Positions 6,776 to 12,015 of a stretch of DNA of 12,015 bases are shown here, one piece after another (positions within the stretch are counted from its first letter, which is position 1; each line of letters begins with the position of its first letter). A program made the position numbers and the translations under genes. The notes under the pieces are model-generated. The model did not search any database. It saw only the letters and a list, made by a program, of their open reading frames with translations, and was not told the origin of the DNA. Origin of the DNA: JAAZPT01 sp034180455 (GTDB taxonomy: Bacteria > Bacillota > Clostridia > Christensenellales > Aristaeellaceae); assembly GCA_034180455.1 (NCBI GenBank), contig JAXFOG010000016.1, positions 1 to 12,015 of the forward strand, read 5' to 3'.

Positions 6776-7450
6776 ATGCGTAATTGGGAAGATAAGAAGG
6801 ATAGCTTTAAAAAAATAGACGTAAGGGGCGTGCAAGGAAACTTTTTTCCAGCGCTAAAAAAGCAAGCTATGGCACTACCTGTGGGCGAAGGCTTGGAGAT
6901 AGTGCAGAGCTTTGAACCAATACCACTATATGAAGTGATGGAAGGGCTAGGCTACGAGTACTATACAGAGCAAAGGGGCGATGCAGAGTATCACAGTTAC
7001 TTCTATCGCACAGAGCAAAAGCAAGAGATAAAAGATATTCCCATGCGACCAGCTGCGCTTACCAACATGCCCCTGATAGATGAGCGACTAGGCAACATAG
7101 CAGTAAATTTTTGGGATCTTACATGGGGTGATAGATTTCTATCATACGAAACAAGGCTATTGCTATCGCTGTGTAATGCAGTAGGCGCCGGAAGAATGCG
7201 CCAAGCCACAAGGGAATTGGTAAAAGCATATATTCATGGACTAGATAGTGCAGCGCTTGACGATGTATTTGAGCTTTTGGCATGGAATCAGGGAATTGGC
7301 TATTTTAGCTCTGAAATAGGGCCATCTACGCTTTTTGCTGCATACAAGGCAATAAAGCACATGGAAAAGCAAGGCAAGGAGCGCAGCGATATATGCGCCA
7401 TGCTAAAAGAAAAGTTTGGCGAAAATAATCCAGATGTAAGGGTAGGTTAA
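6776..7450 (+). CDS. DUF2249 domain protein with helical (CMD-like?) C-terminal part
   Basis: A 224-residue protein. Residues about 12-68 match the DUF2249 pattern (DVRGVQGNFFPALKKQAMAL, then VGEGLEIVQSFEPIPLYEVMEGLGYEYYTEQ), a small TusA-like fold often found beside nitrite, nitric-oxide and redox genes. Residues about 105-195 are predicted helical (LLLSLCNAVGAGRMRQATRELVKAY, then DVFELLAWNQGIGYFSSEIG), with a look of the carboxymuconolactone-decarboxylase/AhpD helical bundle. The usual CxxC pair is not seen and only Cys133 and Cys207 are present. The ATG at 6776 is chosen because AAAGGAG overlapping the preceding stop codon lies at the right distance; the longer upstream frame simply runs inside the ferredoxin gene. 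It starts 11 bp after the ferredoxin and ends one base before the next gene, so the three are co-transcribed. Biochemical function is unknown. Confidence 0.75.
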   Translation: MRNWEDKKDSFKKIDVRGVQGNFFPALKKQAMALPVGEGLEIVQSFEPIPLYEVMEGLGYEYYTEQRGDAEYHSYFYRTEQKQEIKDIPMRPAALTNMPLIDERLGNIAVNFWDLTWGDRFLSYETRLLLSLCNAVGAGRMRQATRELVKAYIHGLDSAALDDVFELLAWNQGIGYFSSEIGPSTLFAAYKAIKHMEKQGKERSDICAMLKEKFGENNPDVRVG

Positions 7451-7451
7451 T

Positions 7452-7673
7452 ATGGAAATAAACAAAGATACAATGCTGAAAGACTTGCTAAATGAGTATC
7501 CTTGGCTAAAGGATGAGCTAATAAATATAAGCGATAAATTTAAGCTACTTAATACGCCTTTGGGAAAGATAATGCTAAACAAGGTGAATATAGAAGACAT
7601 TAGCAAAAGATCGGGAATAGACATAGATACCATAATTGCTAAAGCCAATGAGCTAATAAAAAATCATCAATAA
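7452..7673 (+). CDS. Small DUF1858-type (ScdA N-terminal-like) protein
   Basis: A 73-residue protein starting one base after the previous stop, with a purine-rich AAGGGTAGG upstream. The sequence (INKDTMLKDLLNEYPWLKDELI, then TPLGKIMLNKVNIEDISKRSGID and a final helix with ANELI) fits the DUF1858/DUF542-like fold. That fold is found alone, in ScdA/YtfE-type proteins and in DUF438 proteins, where it goes with Fe-S repair and nitric-oxide metabolism. No cysteine is present; many relatives have a CxGC-like motif here that is replaced by KFKLLNTPLG. It closes the ferredoxin operon and is followed by a terminator. Pairing of DUF2249 and DUF1858 genes is known; their joint role is not. Confidence 0.75.
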   Translation: MEINKDTMLKDLLNEYPWLKDELINISDKFKLLNTPLGKIMLNKVNIEDISKRSGIDIDTIIAKANELIKNHQ

Positions 7674-7678
7674 AAAAA

Positions 7679-7701
7679 TCCCCCTAATTTATATAGGGGG
7701 A
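7679..7701. terminator. Bidirectional terminator between convergent operons
   Basis: An 8-bp stem, TCCCCCTA / TAGGGGGA, encloses a 7-nt loop. On the minus strand it is followed by seven T's, giving a strong terminator for the ABC transporter operon. On the plus strand the tail AATTTTATTTTA is a weaker U-run for the ferredoxin operon. The stop codons of both operons lie within 6 bp of the hairpin. Confidence 0.85.
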
Positions 7702-7705
7702 AATT

Positions 7706-8410
7706 TTATTTTATCTCTATTGTGCAGACAAGTGGGAAGGATATTATTGAAGATACTAGCGATACGATTAGAAAGCTTAGCATGGGGTTAAATACATTCA
7801 TAGTGCCATCTGGCATGAAGCCAAGAGCCATTTTAATAAATCTAAATGTTTTGTATGCAAGCTGAAAAGATGAGGTAAGTAGAGTTATTATTGTAAGTAC
7901 TATGGCGACACCCAATATTATAGATCCTACAACTCCAAGCTTTTTTATCAATACTACTAGCATATATAGTGAAGATGATAAAGCAAAATAAAGAAGAGTT
8001 AGCCACAGCCAGTTATAAAATATATTTTGATAGCCGTATGCTGAACCAAATAGCGAACGATAGTTTAGAAAAGCATGTAGAGTTTGACCTATTGCAGTAT
8101 CAATAAGCGCTACAAAAGCCGATATAGCTAATAATGATAGCATTGAAGATAGGAAAAATAACTTGCGTGTAAAGCCGTTTTGAATAAAAAACTTATGGTC
8201 TTTTGAAAATACTACGGCGCCACATATACTCATAAATATAATAGAGTTGGTCTCTAGCATATTTGTCATTTCAGAGTAAGCATTTCCTGTGGTGAGACCA
8301 GTTACAATAACTCCAAGAGCAGTTACTGAAAATATTGCTATATAGAATACAGCTAAAGCCTTTAGCAAAGATAAAAATTGAAATTGCACTGTGTATTTTA
8401 GTTTATTCAT
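7706..8410 (-). CDS. ABC transporter permease subunit, six membrane helices
   Basis: A 234-residue integral membrane protein. Hydrophobic stretches at about residues 15-40, 54-70, 84-108, 130-155, 160-182 and 208-230 suggest six transmembrane helices, the usual size for the permease of YtrBC-like exporters. It has no soluble domain. The ATG at 8410 is preferred because GAAGGG lies upstream at a usable distance; GTG 8422 and ATG 8419 sit too close to that signal. The gene overlaps the ATPase gene by 8 bp, so the two are translationally coupled and should assemble together. Substrate is unknown; related GntR-ABC modules respond to cell-wall-active peptides or other antimicrobials, which is family knowledge and not shown here. 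Confidence 0.8.
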   Translation of the reverse strand: MNKLKYTVQFQFLSLLKALAVFYIAIFSVTALGVIVTGLTTGNAYSEMTNMLETNSIIFMSICGAVVFSKDHKFFIQNGFTRKLFFLSSMLSLLAISAFVALIDTAIGQTLHAFLNYRSLFGSAYGYQNIFYNWLWLTLLYFALSSSLYMLVVLIKKLGVVGSIILGVAIVLTIITLLTSSFQLAYKTFRFIKMALGFMPDGTMNVFNPMLSFLIVSLVSSIISFPLVCTIEIK

Positions 8411-9287
8411 GAATACCATCACCCTTCCCGGTTAATTTAACGAATAATTTTTGCAGATTTATAGGAGCAAACGTTAGCGCGCCATTCTGATTGTCGTCTT
8501 GTGGCAAATTGCCGTGTGGCACTTTATCATCAAGCAGATAGGCTATTTTCAAGCCAGATAGCTCGTCATAATCAAGTACATTTTTGCCCTTGCAGTATTC
8601 ATCAACTTCTTTGGCACTGCCCGATACGCTGAAGGCTCTCTCTAGCAAGCTACCTACATTCTCTTGCAAAAGTATCTTGCCATTTTCAATAAGCACAGCC
8701 TCTTCAATGATATTTGCTACTTCTTCTATAAGGTGGGTAGCTATGATTATGGTGCGTTCGCTTTCCTGATAATCCTTTAGCAGTAGATCGTAGAACAGAT
8801 CTCTGTTATTGGCATCAAGCCCCAAAACTGGCTCATCATATATGATGTGTGGCACGTCCAGAGAAAGAGCGATAGTAGCCTTAAATATGGATTGATAGCC
8901 CTTTGACAAGGCTTTGAAGCCTTTATTGGTATCAAGTCCAAACATCTTGGCTAAATTAAAGGCCTTGTCAATATTAAAGCTATCATAAAAGCGATCTGTC
9001 CATTTATATAGGTTTTTAACCTTTTGCTCTTTATTGTAAAGATCTGTTTCGCTCATGCAGAATATTTTTTCACGAACCTGCAGATTTTCTTTGGAAGAAA
9101 GTCCGTCTATATTTACAGTGCCATTATCGGCGAATATTCTGTTTGAGATGATGTTTATTAGCGTGGACTTGCCGGCGCCATTTCTACCCAGCAAGCCATA
9201 TATCTTGCCTGATTCAAATTTAAGCGACACATTGTCTAGTGCAGCAGTATTTTTATATTTTTTGCTGACATTATTTATTTCTATCAT
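8403..9287 (-). CDS. ABC transporter ATP-binding protein (YtrB-like)
   Basis: A 294-residue ATPase that should power the adjoining permease. Motifs in order: Walker A GRNGAGKST 34-42, a changed Q-loop region (FCMSETDLY 76-84, no Gln at the usual place), signature LSKGYQS 127-133 instead of LSGGQ, Walker B HIIYDE 147-152, D-loop GLDA 156-159 and switch His185 in IIATHLIEE. The LSKGYQS signature is, as I recall, a feature of the subfamily paired with GntR regulators and not a defect. About 90 residues follow the ATPase core as a C-terminal domain. The start at ATG 9287 is preferred to ATG 9293 because the Shine-Dalgarno AGAGG ends only two bases before the latter but eight before the former. 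The gene overlaps the end of the GntR gene by 17 bp. Confidence 0.88.
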   Translation of the reverse strand: MIEINNVSKKYKNTAALDNVSLKFESGKIYGLLGRNGAGKSTLINIISNRIFADNGTVNIDGLSSKENLQVREKIFCMSETDLYNKEQKVKNLYKWTDRFYDSFNIDKAFNLAKMFGLDTNKGFKALSKGYQSIFKATIALSLDVPHIIYDEPVLGLDANNRDLFYDLLLKDYQESERTIIIATHLIEEVANIIEEAVLIENGKILLQENVGSLLERAFSVSGSAKEVDEYCKGKNVLDYDELSGLKIAYLLDDKVPHGNLPQDDNQNGALTFAPINLQKLFVKLTGKGDGIHE

Positions 9288-9651
9288 GTTCATATCCTCT
9301 TTCTATAAGTGAAATTACATCTTCCTTTGACATTTGCAGCTTTGACGCTTCGTCTATAAGCGTTGCGATGTATTGATCAAAAAATTGACCCTGCCTTTTA
9401 CGCTTTATTTTTTCTAATGCTCCTTCCTTCACATACATTCCCAAACCTCGCTTTTTGTAAATGATTTCTTCGTCCACAAGCATATTCATACCCTTTAGCA
9501 CAGTGTGTGGGTTGATATTTAGCAGAGCCGAGATCTCATTGGTGGAGGGAATTTTGCTTTCTTCGGGGAAGGCTCCAGTAAAAATGGAGTCCTCCAACTG
9601 CTCTGCTATCTGAATGAATATTGACTTGTCTGAGCTTGTGTCTATTCTCAT
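9271..9651 (-). CDS. GntR family regulator, YtrA subfamily
   Basis: A 126-residue repressor. Residues about 10-75 form the GntR winged helix-turn-helix (SIFIQIAEQLEDSIFTGAF, then KIPSTNEISALLNINPHTVLKGMNML and IYKKRGLGMYV). The rest is a short helical dimerisation tail of about 50 residues with no ligand-binding domain, which is the YtrA subfamily layout. The ATG follows AAAGGTGG. It is the first gene of an operon with the ABC ATPase and permease, and a palindrome at 9674-9697 just downstream of the transcription start is the likely operator. The expected behaviour is repression of its own operon until an inducer, often an antimicrobial or envelope stress, relieves it. The inducer cannot be told from sequence. 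Confidence 0.9.
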   Translation of the reverse strand: MRIDTSSDKSIFIQIAEQLEDSIFTGAFPEESKIPSTNEISALLNINPHTVLKGMNMLVDEEIIYKKRGLGMYVKEGALEKIKRKRQGQFFDQYIATLIDEASKLQMSKEDVISLIERGYEHDRNK

Positions 9652-9673
9652 ATTTGCACCACCTTTGTTAGTG

Positions 9674-9697
9674 AGTTAGTTACTCAAGTAGCTAACT
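9674..9697. promoter_or_regulatory. Operator palindrome of the GntR-ABC operon
   Basis: Arms AGTTAGTTACT and AGTAGCTAACT flank a 2-bp centre and pair at all but one position. The site covers about +7 to +30 of the minus-strand transcript predicted to start near 9704, where a bound repressor would block transcription. The GntR protein encoded 23 bp downstream is the likely ligand. Confidence 0.7.
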
Positions 9698-9710
9698 ACA
9701 TTACTACTAG

Positions 9711-9739
9711 AATATAACGCATAATAAAATTTATGTCAA
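9711..9739 (-). promoter_or_regulatory. Promoter of the GntR-ABC operon
   Basis: On the minus strand there is a perfect TTGACA -35 (9739-9734), a 17-bp spacer and TATATT -10 (9716-9711). The predicted start is near 9704, giving a leader of about 50 nt containing the operator. It is among the strongest sigma-A-type promoters in the window, consistent with tight repression by the downstream operator. Confidence 0.8.
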
Positions 9740-9783
9740 TAGGTAAATAAAAATTTTATAAAAAATTTATTTTATCATTACAA

Positions 9784-9812
9784 TTGAGAAAATGAGCCGA
9801 TTGTGATAGAAT
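9784..9812 (+). promoter_or_regulatory. Promoter of xpt
   Basis: TTGAGA -35 (9784-9789), a 17-bp spacer and TAGAAT -10 (9807-9812), preceded by TGA to make an extended -10. Transcription would begin near 9819, leaving a leader of only about 28 nt. That is too short for the purine riboswitch that often precedes xpt in Firmicutes. Confidence 0.75.
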
Positions 9813-9846
9813 TTAGCTTTAAGGAGAAATTATTGGGGGGCTTGAA

Positions 9847-10419
9847 ATGGAATTACTGAAAGAATACATCAAAAAATATGGGCAAGTAAGGCCTGGCAAC
9901 ATACTAAAGGTAGACAGCTTCCTTAATCATCAGATGGATATAAAGCTGCTGAACGAAATAGGCAAGGAATTTAAGCGTATTTTTGCAGATGAAGAGATCA
10001 CCAAGATACTTACCATAGAGGCGTCTGGAATAGGCATAGCTTGCATTGTGGCGCAGTATTTCAATGTGCCGGTTGTGTTTGCCAAAAAGTCCGAGAGCAA
10101 GAACCTAGATGGTGAGCTTTACACAAGCCACTCATACAGCTTTACCAAAAAGCGTGAGTACACTGCCCTTGTAAGCAAGAAATATCTAAAGCCAGAGGAC
10201 AATATACTGCTTATAGACGACTTCCTAGCAAATGGCAAGGCTTTGCTTTCGCTGATAGATATTGTGCGCCAAAGTGGCGCAAGAATAGCTGGAGCCGGAA
10301 TAGTTATAGAAAAGGGCTTTCAAGATGGTGGCAAGCTGGTGCGCGCCGAGGGCGTAAGGCTAGAGAGCCTAGTTGTTATAGATTCCATGAGTGAGAACGA
10401 TCTGGAGTTTAGAAATTAG
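9847..10419 (+). CDS. xpt: Xanthine phosphoribosyltransferase
   Basis: A 190-residue purine salvage enzyme converting xanthine and PRPP to XMP in the cytoplasm. The length equals the usual Xpt length. Family features are the opening GQVRPGNILKVDSFLNHQMD 12-31, TIEASGIGIA 56-65, the PRPP-binding loop NILLIDDFLANGKA 119-132, and the base-contacting region VIEKGFQDGG 153-162 with Lys156. The ATG is preceded by a run of six G's at 9835-9840 as the ribosome binding site; a better-looking AAGGAG at 9821-9826 lies too far away (20 bases) and serves no in-frame start. The gene has its own promoter and terminator, so it is monocistronic, with no pbuX xanthine permease beside it. No riboswitch is found upstream, so control by PurR, another factor, or constitutive expression is possible. 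Identification is firm. Confidence 0.93.
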   Translation: MELLKEYIKKYGQVRPGNILKVDSFLNHQMDIKLLNEIGKEFKRIFADEEITKILTIEASGIGIACIVAQYFNVPVVFAKKSESKNLDGELYTSHSYSFTKKREYTALVSKKYLKPEDNILLIDDFLANGKALLSLIDIVRQSGARIAGAGIVIEKGFQDGGKLVRAEGVRLESLVVIDSMSENDLEFRN

Positions 10420-10433
10420 CAAAAATAAAAATT

Positions 10434-10456
10434 AAGGTGGGAAACCACCTTTTTTT
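10434..10456 (+). terminator. Intrinsic terminator of xpt
   Basis: Stem AAGGTGG / CCACCTT (7 bp) with a GAAA tetraloop is followed by a run of T's to 10456. It starts 15 bp after the xpt stop codon. It is the best-preserved of three related hairpins in this zone (see 10608 and 10736). Confidence 0.88.
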
Positions 10457-10471
10457 GTTTGGGGGAAGTTT

Positions 10472-10550
10472 GAGTGTAGCATCTGCTAAGTGTGCGCAAG
10501 TAGTGGGGAAGTTTTAGAGCGTTAAAAACTTGACAATAAAAATATAAAAT
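10472..10550 (+). repeat. Degenerate repeat, copy 1 (downstream of xpt terminator)
   Basis: It begins GAGTGTAGCATCTG (10472-10485), continues with GTGTGCGCAAG and GCGTTAAAAACTTGACAATA (10519-10538), and ends near ATAAAAT. The 14-bp opening is repeated exactly at 10767 and the later part recurs, with changes, at 10814 and 10964. Confidence 0.7.
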
Positions 10551-10607
10551 GAATTAAGCTGGATGAATTTGTCGGGGGTGTAGCGTGGAAATGCCGAGAA
10601 AAAAAAT

Positions 10608-10640
10608 AAGGTGGGTTTCCACCTTTTTTATTTGTGGGAT
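10608..10640 (+). terminator. Second copy of the xpt-type terminator hairpin
   Basis: The stem AAGGTGG / CCACCTT is identical to that of the xpt terminator, with a GTTT loop and a T-run ending in TTTTTTA. It is followed by TTTGTGGG, as in the third copy. No gene ends just upstream, so it is either a duplicated terminator or a back-up stop for xpt transcripts. Confidence 0.7.
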
Positions 10641-10735
10641 AGAGAGAGAAAAAGCAATTTTTGGAAAAAATATAGAAAGACGGGAAAAAAACTGTATTGA
10701 TGGAACATAAAAGATGGAAAGAAAAACATAGAACT

Positions 10736-10760
10736 AAGGTGGGTTTTCACCTTTTTTATT
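10736..10760 (+). terminator. Third copy of the terminator hairpin
   Basis: The stem AAGGTG / CACCTT has a 6-nt loop (GGTTTT) and the same T-run (TTTTTTA) followed by TTTGTGGGG. The seventh stem pair of the other copies is lost, so it is a little weaker. It is followed by the second copy of the GAGTGTAGCATCTG tail. Confidence 0.65.
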
Positions 10761-10766
10761 TGTGGG

Positions 10767-10860
10767 GAGTGTAGCATCTGTAAAAGGTGTGCAAGCAGGG
10801 GGAAAGCACTAAAGCGTCAAAAAATTAACAATAACTAAAAAGATAAAACTAGCAAAAAGC
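10767..10860 (+). repeat. Degenerate repeat, copy 2
   Basis: It opens with GAGTGTAGCATCTG (10767-10780, identical to 10472-10485), continues GGTGTGCAAGCAGGGG, then CGTCAAAAAATTAACAATAA (10815-10834), and ends in ACTAGCAAAAAGCAAG. The last parts recur in copy 3. Confidence 0.75.
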
Positions 10861-10940
10861 AAGGCAAAAGGGAAAGCATAGTGCGAGGCGAGTTGTGGAG
10901 AGTGGAAAACTTGAGAAAAAAACATAAAAAATAGCAGAGA

Positions 10941-11012
10941 GGCAAAATCGCAAGGCACAGATATCGTCAAAAAATTAACAATAAACAAGAGAAAAAACTA
11001 GCAAAGAGCAAG
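10941..11012 (+). repeat. Degenerate repeat, copy 3 (partial)
   Basis: It lacks the opening seen in copies 1 and 2 but holds CGTCAAAAAATTAACAATAA (10965-10984), exactly the 20 bp found at 10815-10834. An ACTAGCAAAGAGCAAG-type ending follows. The offset from copy 2 is 150 bp; copy 1 to copy 2 is about 296 bp, close to twice that. Confidence 0.75.
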
Positions 11013-11214
11013 AAAAACAACAATGATGAATACTCAAGCTGTTGATATGTAGGGAAAATAAAAATATTCTAAGGTCTAGAGAAAAAGAGCTTTATTGTAT
11101 TGTTACAATTATGATTTTGATATGTCTATAAGTGTGGTAATGATTAAGTCTGCTAATGATTATATATTTTAATCTCACCATTTTTGATTTATCGTAGCCA
11201 AACTTATTAAAATA

Positions 11215-11270
11215 GCGAAATTAATATCGCCAATATTGAATTATATACGCCAATTATGATATAATGGCGA
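11215..11270. promoter_or_regulatory. GGCGA-type repeats around the Fic gene promoter
   Basis: Four short sites lie here: GCGA 11215-11218, TCGCCA 11227-11232, ACGCCA 11247-11252 and TGGCGA 11265-11270. The two CGCCAAT copies (11228, 11248) are 20 bp apart, two helical turns, and the last site is in inverted orientation and covers the region just after the -10 box. Such an arrangement suggests cooperative binding by a repressor, perhaps the Fic protein itself if it carries a DNA-binding tail beyond the window. Confidence 0.55.
11236..11265 (+). promoter_or_regulatory. Promoter of the Fic gene
   Basis: TTGAAT -35 (11236-11241), an 18-bp spacer and a perfect TATAAT -10 (11260-11265) preceded by TGA as an extended -10. 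The predicted start near 11272 leaves a leader of about 17 nt carrying GGTGGTGAG as the ribosome binding site. Confidence 0.75.
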
Positions 11271-11288
11271 GAAAGGTGGTGAGAGTTC

Positions 11289-12015
11289 TTGAGAGAATTT
11301 AATTATTCAAAATTACTTAATTTAAATATACCTGCAAAGATGTATGATTTAATATCAAAAATATATGAGTATAAGGGAAAACAGGAGCTATATGTAGCTA
11401 ATTATCCAGATATACTTGAAAAAATGGTAGAAGTTGCTAAGATCCAATCAACAAAATCATCAAATGCAATTGAAGGTATTTTTACAAATAATAGTAGATT
11501 AGAAGAACTGATGAAGAAAAAAAGTGAACCAAGAAATAGAAATGAAGAAGAAATATATGGCTATAGAGAAGTACTAGATATCATTCACGAAAACTATGAT
11601 TATATTGAACTTAGCAAAAATAATATTTTGACCTTACACAATAGACTATATTCTTACTCTGGTGAAAATCATAAGGGTAAATTTAAAAGTATTGATAATA
11701 GTATAGTTGAAACAAATGCACTTGGAGAAAAAAGAATAAGATTTCAGCCTGTATCAGCTTTTGAAACAGAAAATTATATTGATAAAATGATTAGTGCTTA
11801 TGATGAAGCCATGAGCTTAAAAATACCACCATTGTTACTAATTCCAGTTGTAGTTCATGATTTTTTGTGTATCCATCCTTTTTCTGATGGAAATGGGAGA
11901 ATGTCAAGACTGCTAACACTTCTACTTCTTTACAAAAATGGTTTTTTTGTAGGAAAATATATTTCTTTAGAAATGATAATAGAAGATACGAAAGATTTGT
12001 ATTATGAAAAATTAC
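11289..12015 (+). CDS. Fic family protein (putative AMP-transferase), 5' part
   Basis: The frame is open to the right edge; 242 residues are visible. The catalytic Fic motif HPFSDGNGRMSR (residues 196-207) is intact, with catalytic His196, so transfer of AMP (or another nucleotide group) onto protein targets is expected. An inhibitory-helix motif of the [ST]xxxE[GN] type (Ser58, Glu62, Gly63) lies before the Fic core, making this a class II, self-inhibited Fic protein. The flap region KFKSIDNSIVE 131-141 and RFQPVSAFET 151-160 also match the family. The start is TTG 11289, preceded by GGTGGTGAG at good spacing and by a strong promoter; the first ATG (11340) would remove 17 residues and lacks a good signal. 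Related proteins end in a winged helix-turn-helix, which lies outside this window. The gene is noticeably more AT-rich than xpt. Confidence 0.88.
   Translation, partial: MREFNYSKLLNLNIPAKMYDLISKIYEYKGKQELYVANYPDILEKMVEVAKIQSTKSSNAIEGIFTNNSRLEELMKKKSEPRNRNEEEIYGYREVLDIIHENYDYIELSKNNILTLHNRLYSYSGENHKGKFKSIDNSIVETNALGEKRIRFQPVSAFETENYIDKMISAYDEAMSLKIPPLLLIPVVVHDFLCIHPFSDGNGRMSRLLTLLLLYKNGFFVGKYISLEMIIEDTKDLYYEKL

Larger units (their letters stand above)
10420..11288. other. Long non-coding zone with decayed repeats
   Basis: About 870 bp without a supportable gene. The first 600 bp contain three hairpins with the stem AAGGTG(G)/(C)CACCTT and degenerate copies of a tail that follows them, separated by strongly purine-rich plus-strand DNA (mostly A and G from about 10630 to 11040). 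From about 11040 the composition changes to mixed AT-rich sequence, with a small palindrome ATTGTA-TTGT-TACAAT at 11094-11109 and then the regulatory region of the Fic gene. I saw no tRNA, known RNA motif or transposase remnant. Confidence 0.7.

Noticed and set aside
9652..9846. Purine riboswitch upstream of xpt
   Set aside because: No matching conserved loop or junction sequence was found, and the leader from the predicted promoter is too short.
10434..11012. CRISPR array
   Set aside because: Repeat copies are degenerate, few and unequally spaced, with terminator hairpins between them and no cas genes in the window.
11094..11109. Small palindrome ATTGTA-TTGT-TACAAT as an operator or terminator
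   Set aside because: Six-bp AT-rich arms are expected by chance in such DNA, there is no T-run, and it is about 140 bp from the nearest promoter.

Overview
The window looks like a chromosomal stretch of a low-GC, anaerobic Firmicute, most likely of the class Clostridia. The reasons are AT-rich intergenic DNA with consensus TTGACA/TATAAT-type promoters, strong AGGAGG-like ribosome binding sites, a clostridial-type ferredoxin, a BspA-like leucine-rich-repeat protein of the kind common in oral and gut anaerobes, and a YtrA-type GntR regulator with its ABC transporter. This assignment is by family resemblance only and no search was run.

Layout. (1) 1-536: the 3' end of a BspA-like LRR protein, a very strong bidirectional terminator, and a short non-coding stretch with a perfect 10-bp hairpin. 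(2) 537-4081, minus strand: a two-gene McrBC-type modification-dependent restriction system whose McrB carries an EVE (modified-base reader) domain ahead of its AAA+ motor. (3) 4082-5935, minus strand: a Crp/Fnr-superfamily regulator followed 12 bp later by an M20D amidohydrolase. (4) 5936-7673: a plus-strand operon, divergent from the regulator, encoding a ferredoxin-like protein, a DUF2249 protein with an all-helical C-terminal part, and a small DUF1858 protein. One palindrome (CTGTATC-CATA-GATACAG) lies between the two units. It is placed to activate the ferredoxin operon and to repress the regulator gene. (5) 7679-9739, minus strand: GntR regulator, ABC ATPase and six-helix permease, translationally coupled, with a consensus promoter and a 24-bp palindromic operator just downstream of the start of transcription. 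(6) 9784-10456: xpt (xanthine phosphoribosyltransferase) with its own promoter and terminator and no purine riboswitch. (7) 10420-11288: about 870 bp without a gene, holding degenerate copies of a terminator-plus-tail repeat. (8) 11289 to the end: the 5' part of a Fic-domain protein with an extended -10 promoter surrounded by GGCGA-type repeats.

How the parts work together. McrB and McrC form one restriction complex. The regulator and ferredoxin units appear to form one redox or nitrosative-stress regulon, which is an inference from the operator geometry and the gene families. The GntR-ABC cluster is a self-regulated export module. The LRR, McrBC and Fic genes, together with the decayed repeat zone, make this partly accessory DNA. 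Nothing here is clearly a wholly new system. The observations most worth checking are the shared Crp/Fnr operator, the in-frame duplication in the ferredoxin-like protein, the Cys-to-Tyr change in the amidohydrolase metal site, the repeat zone downstream of xpt, and the GGCGA operators of the Fic gene.
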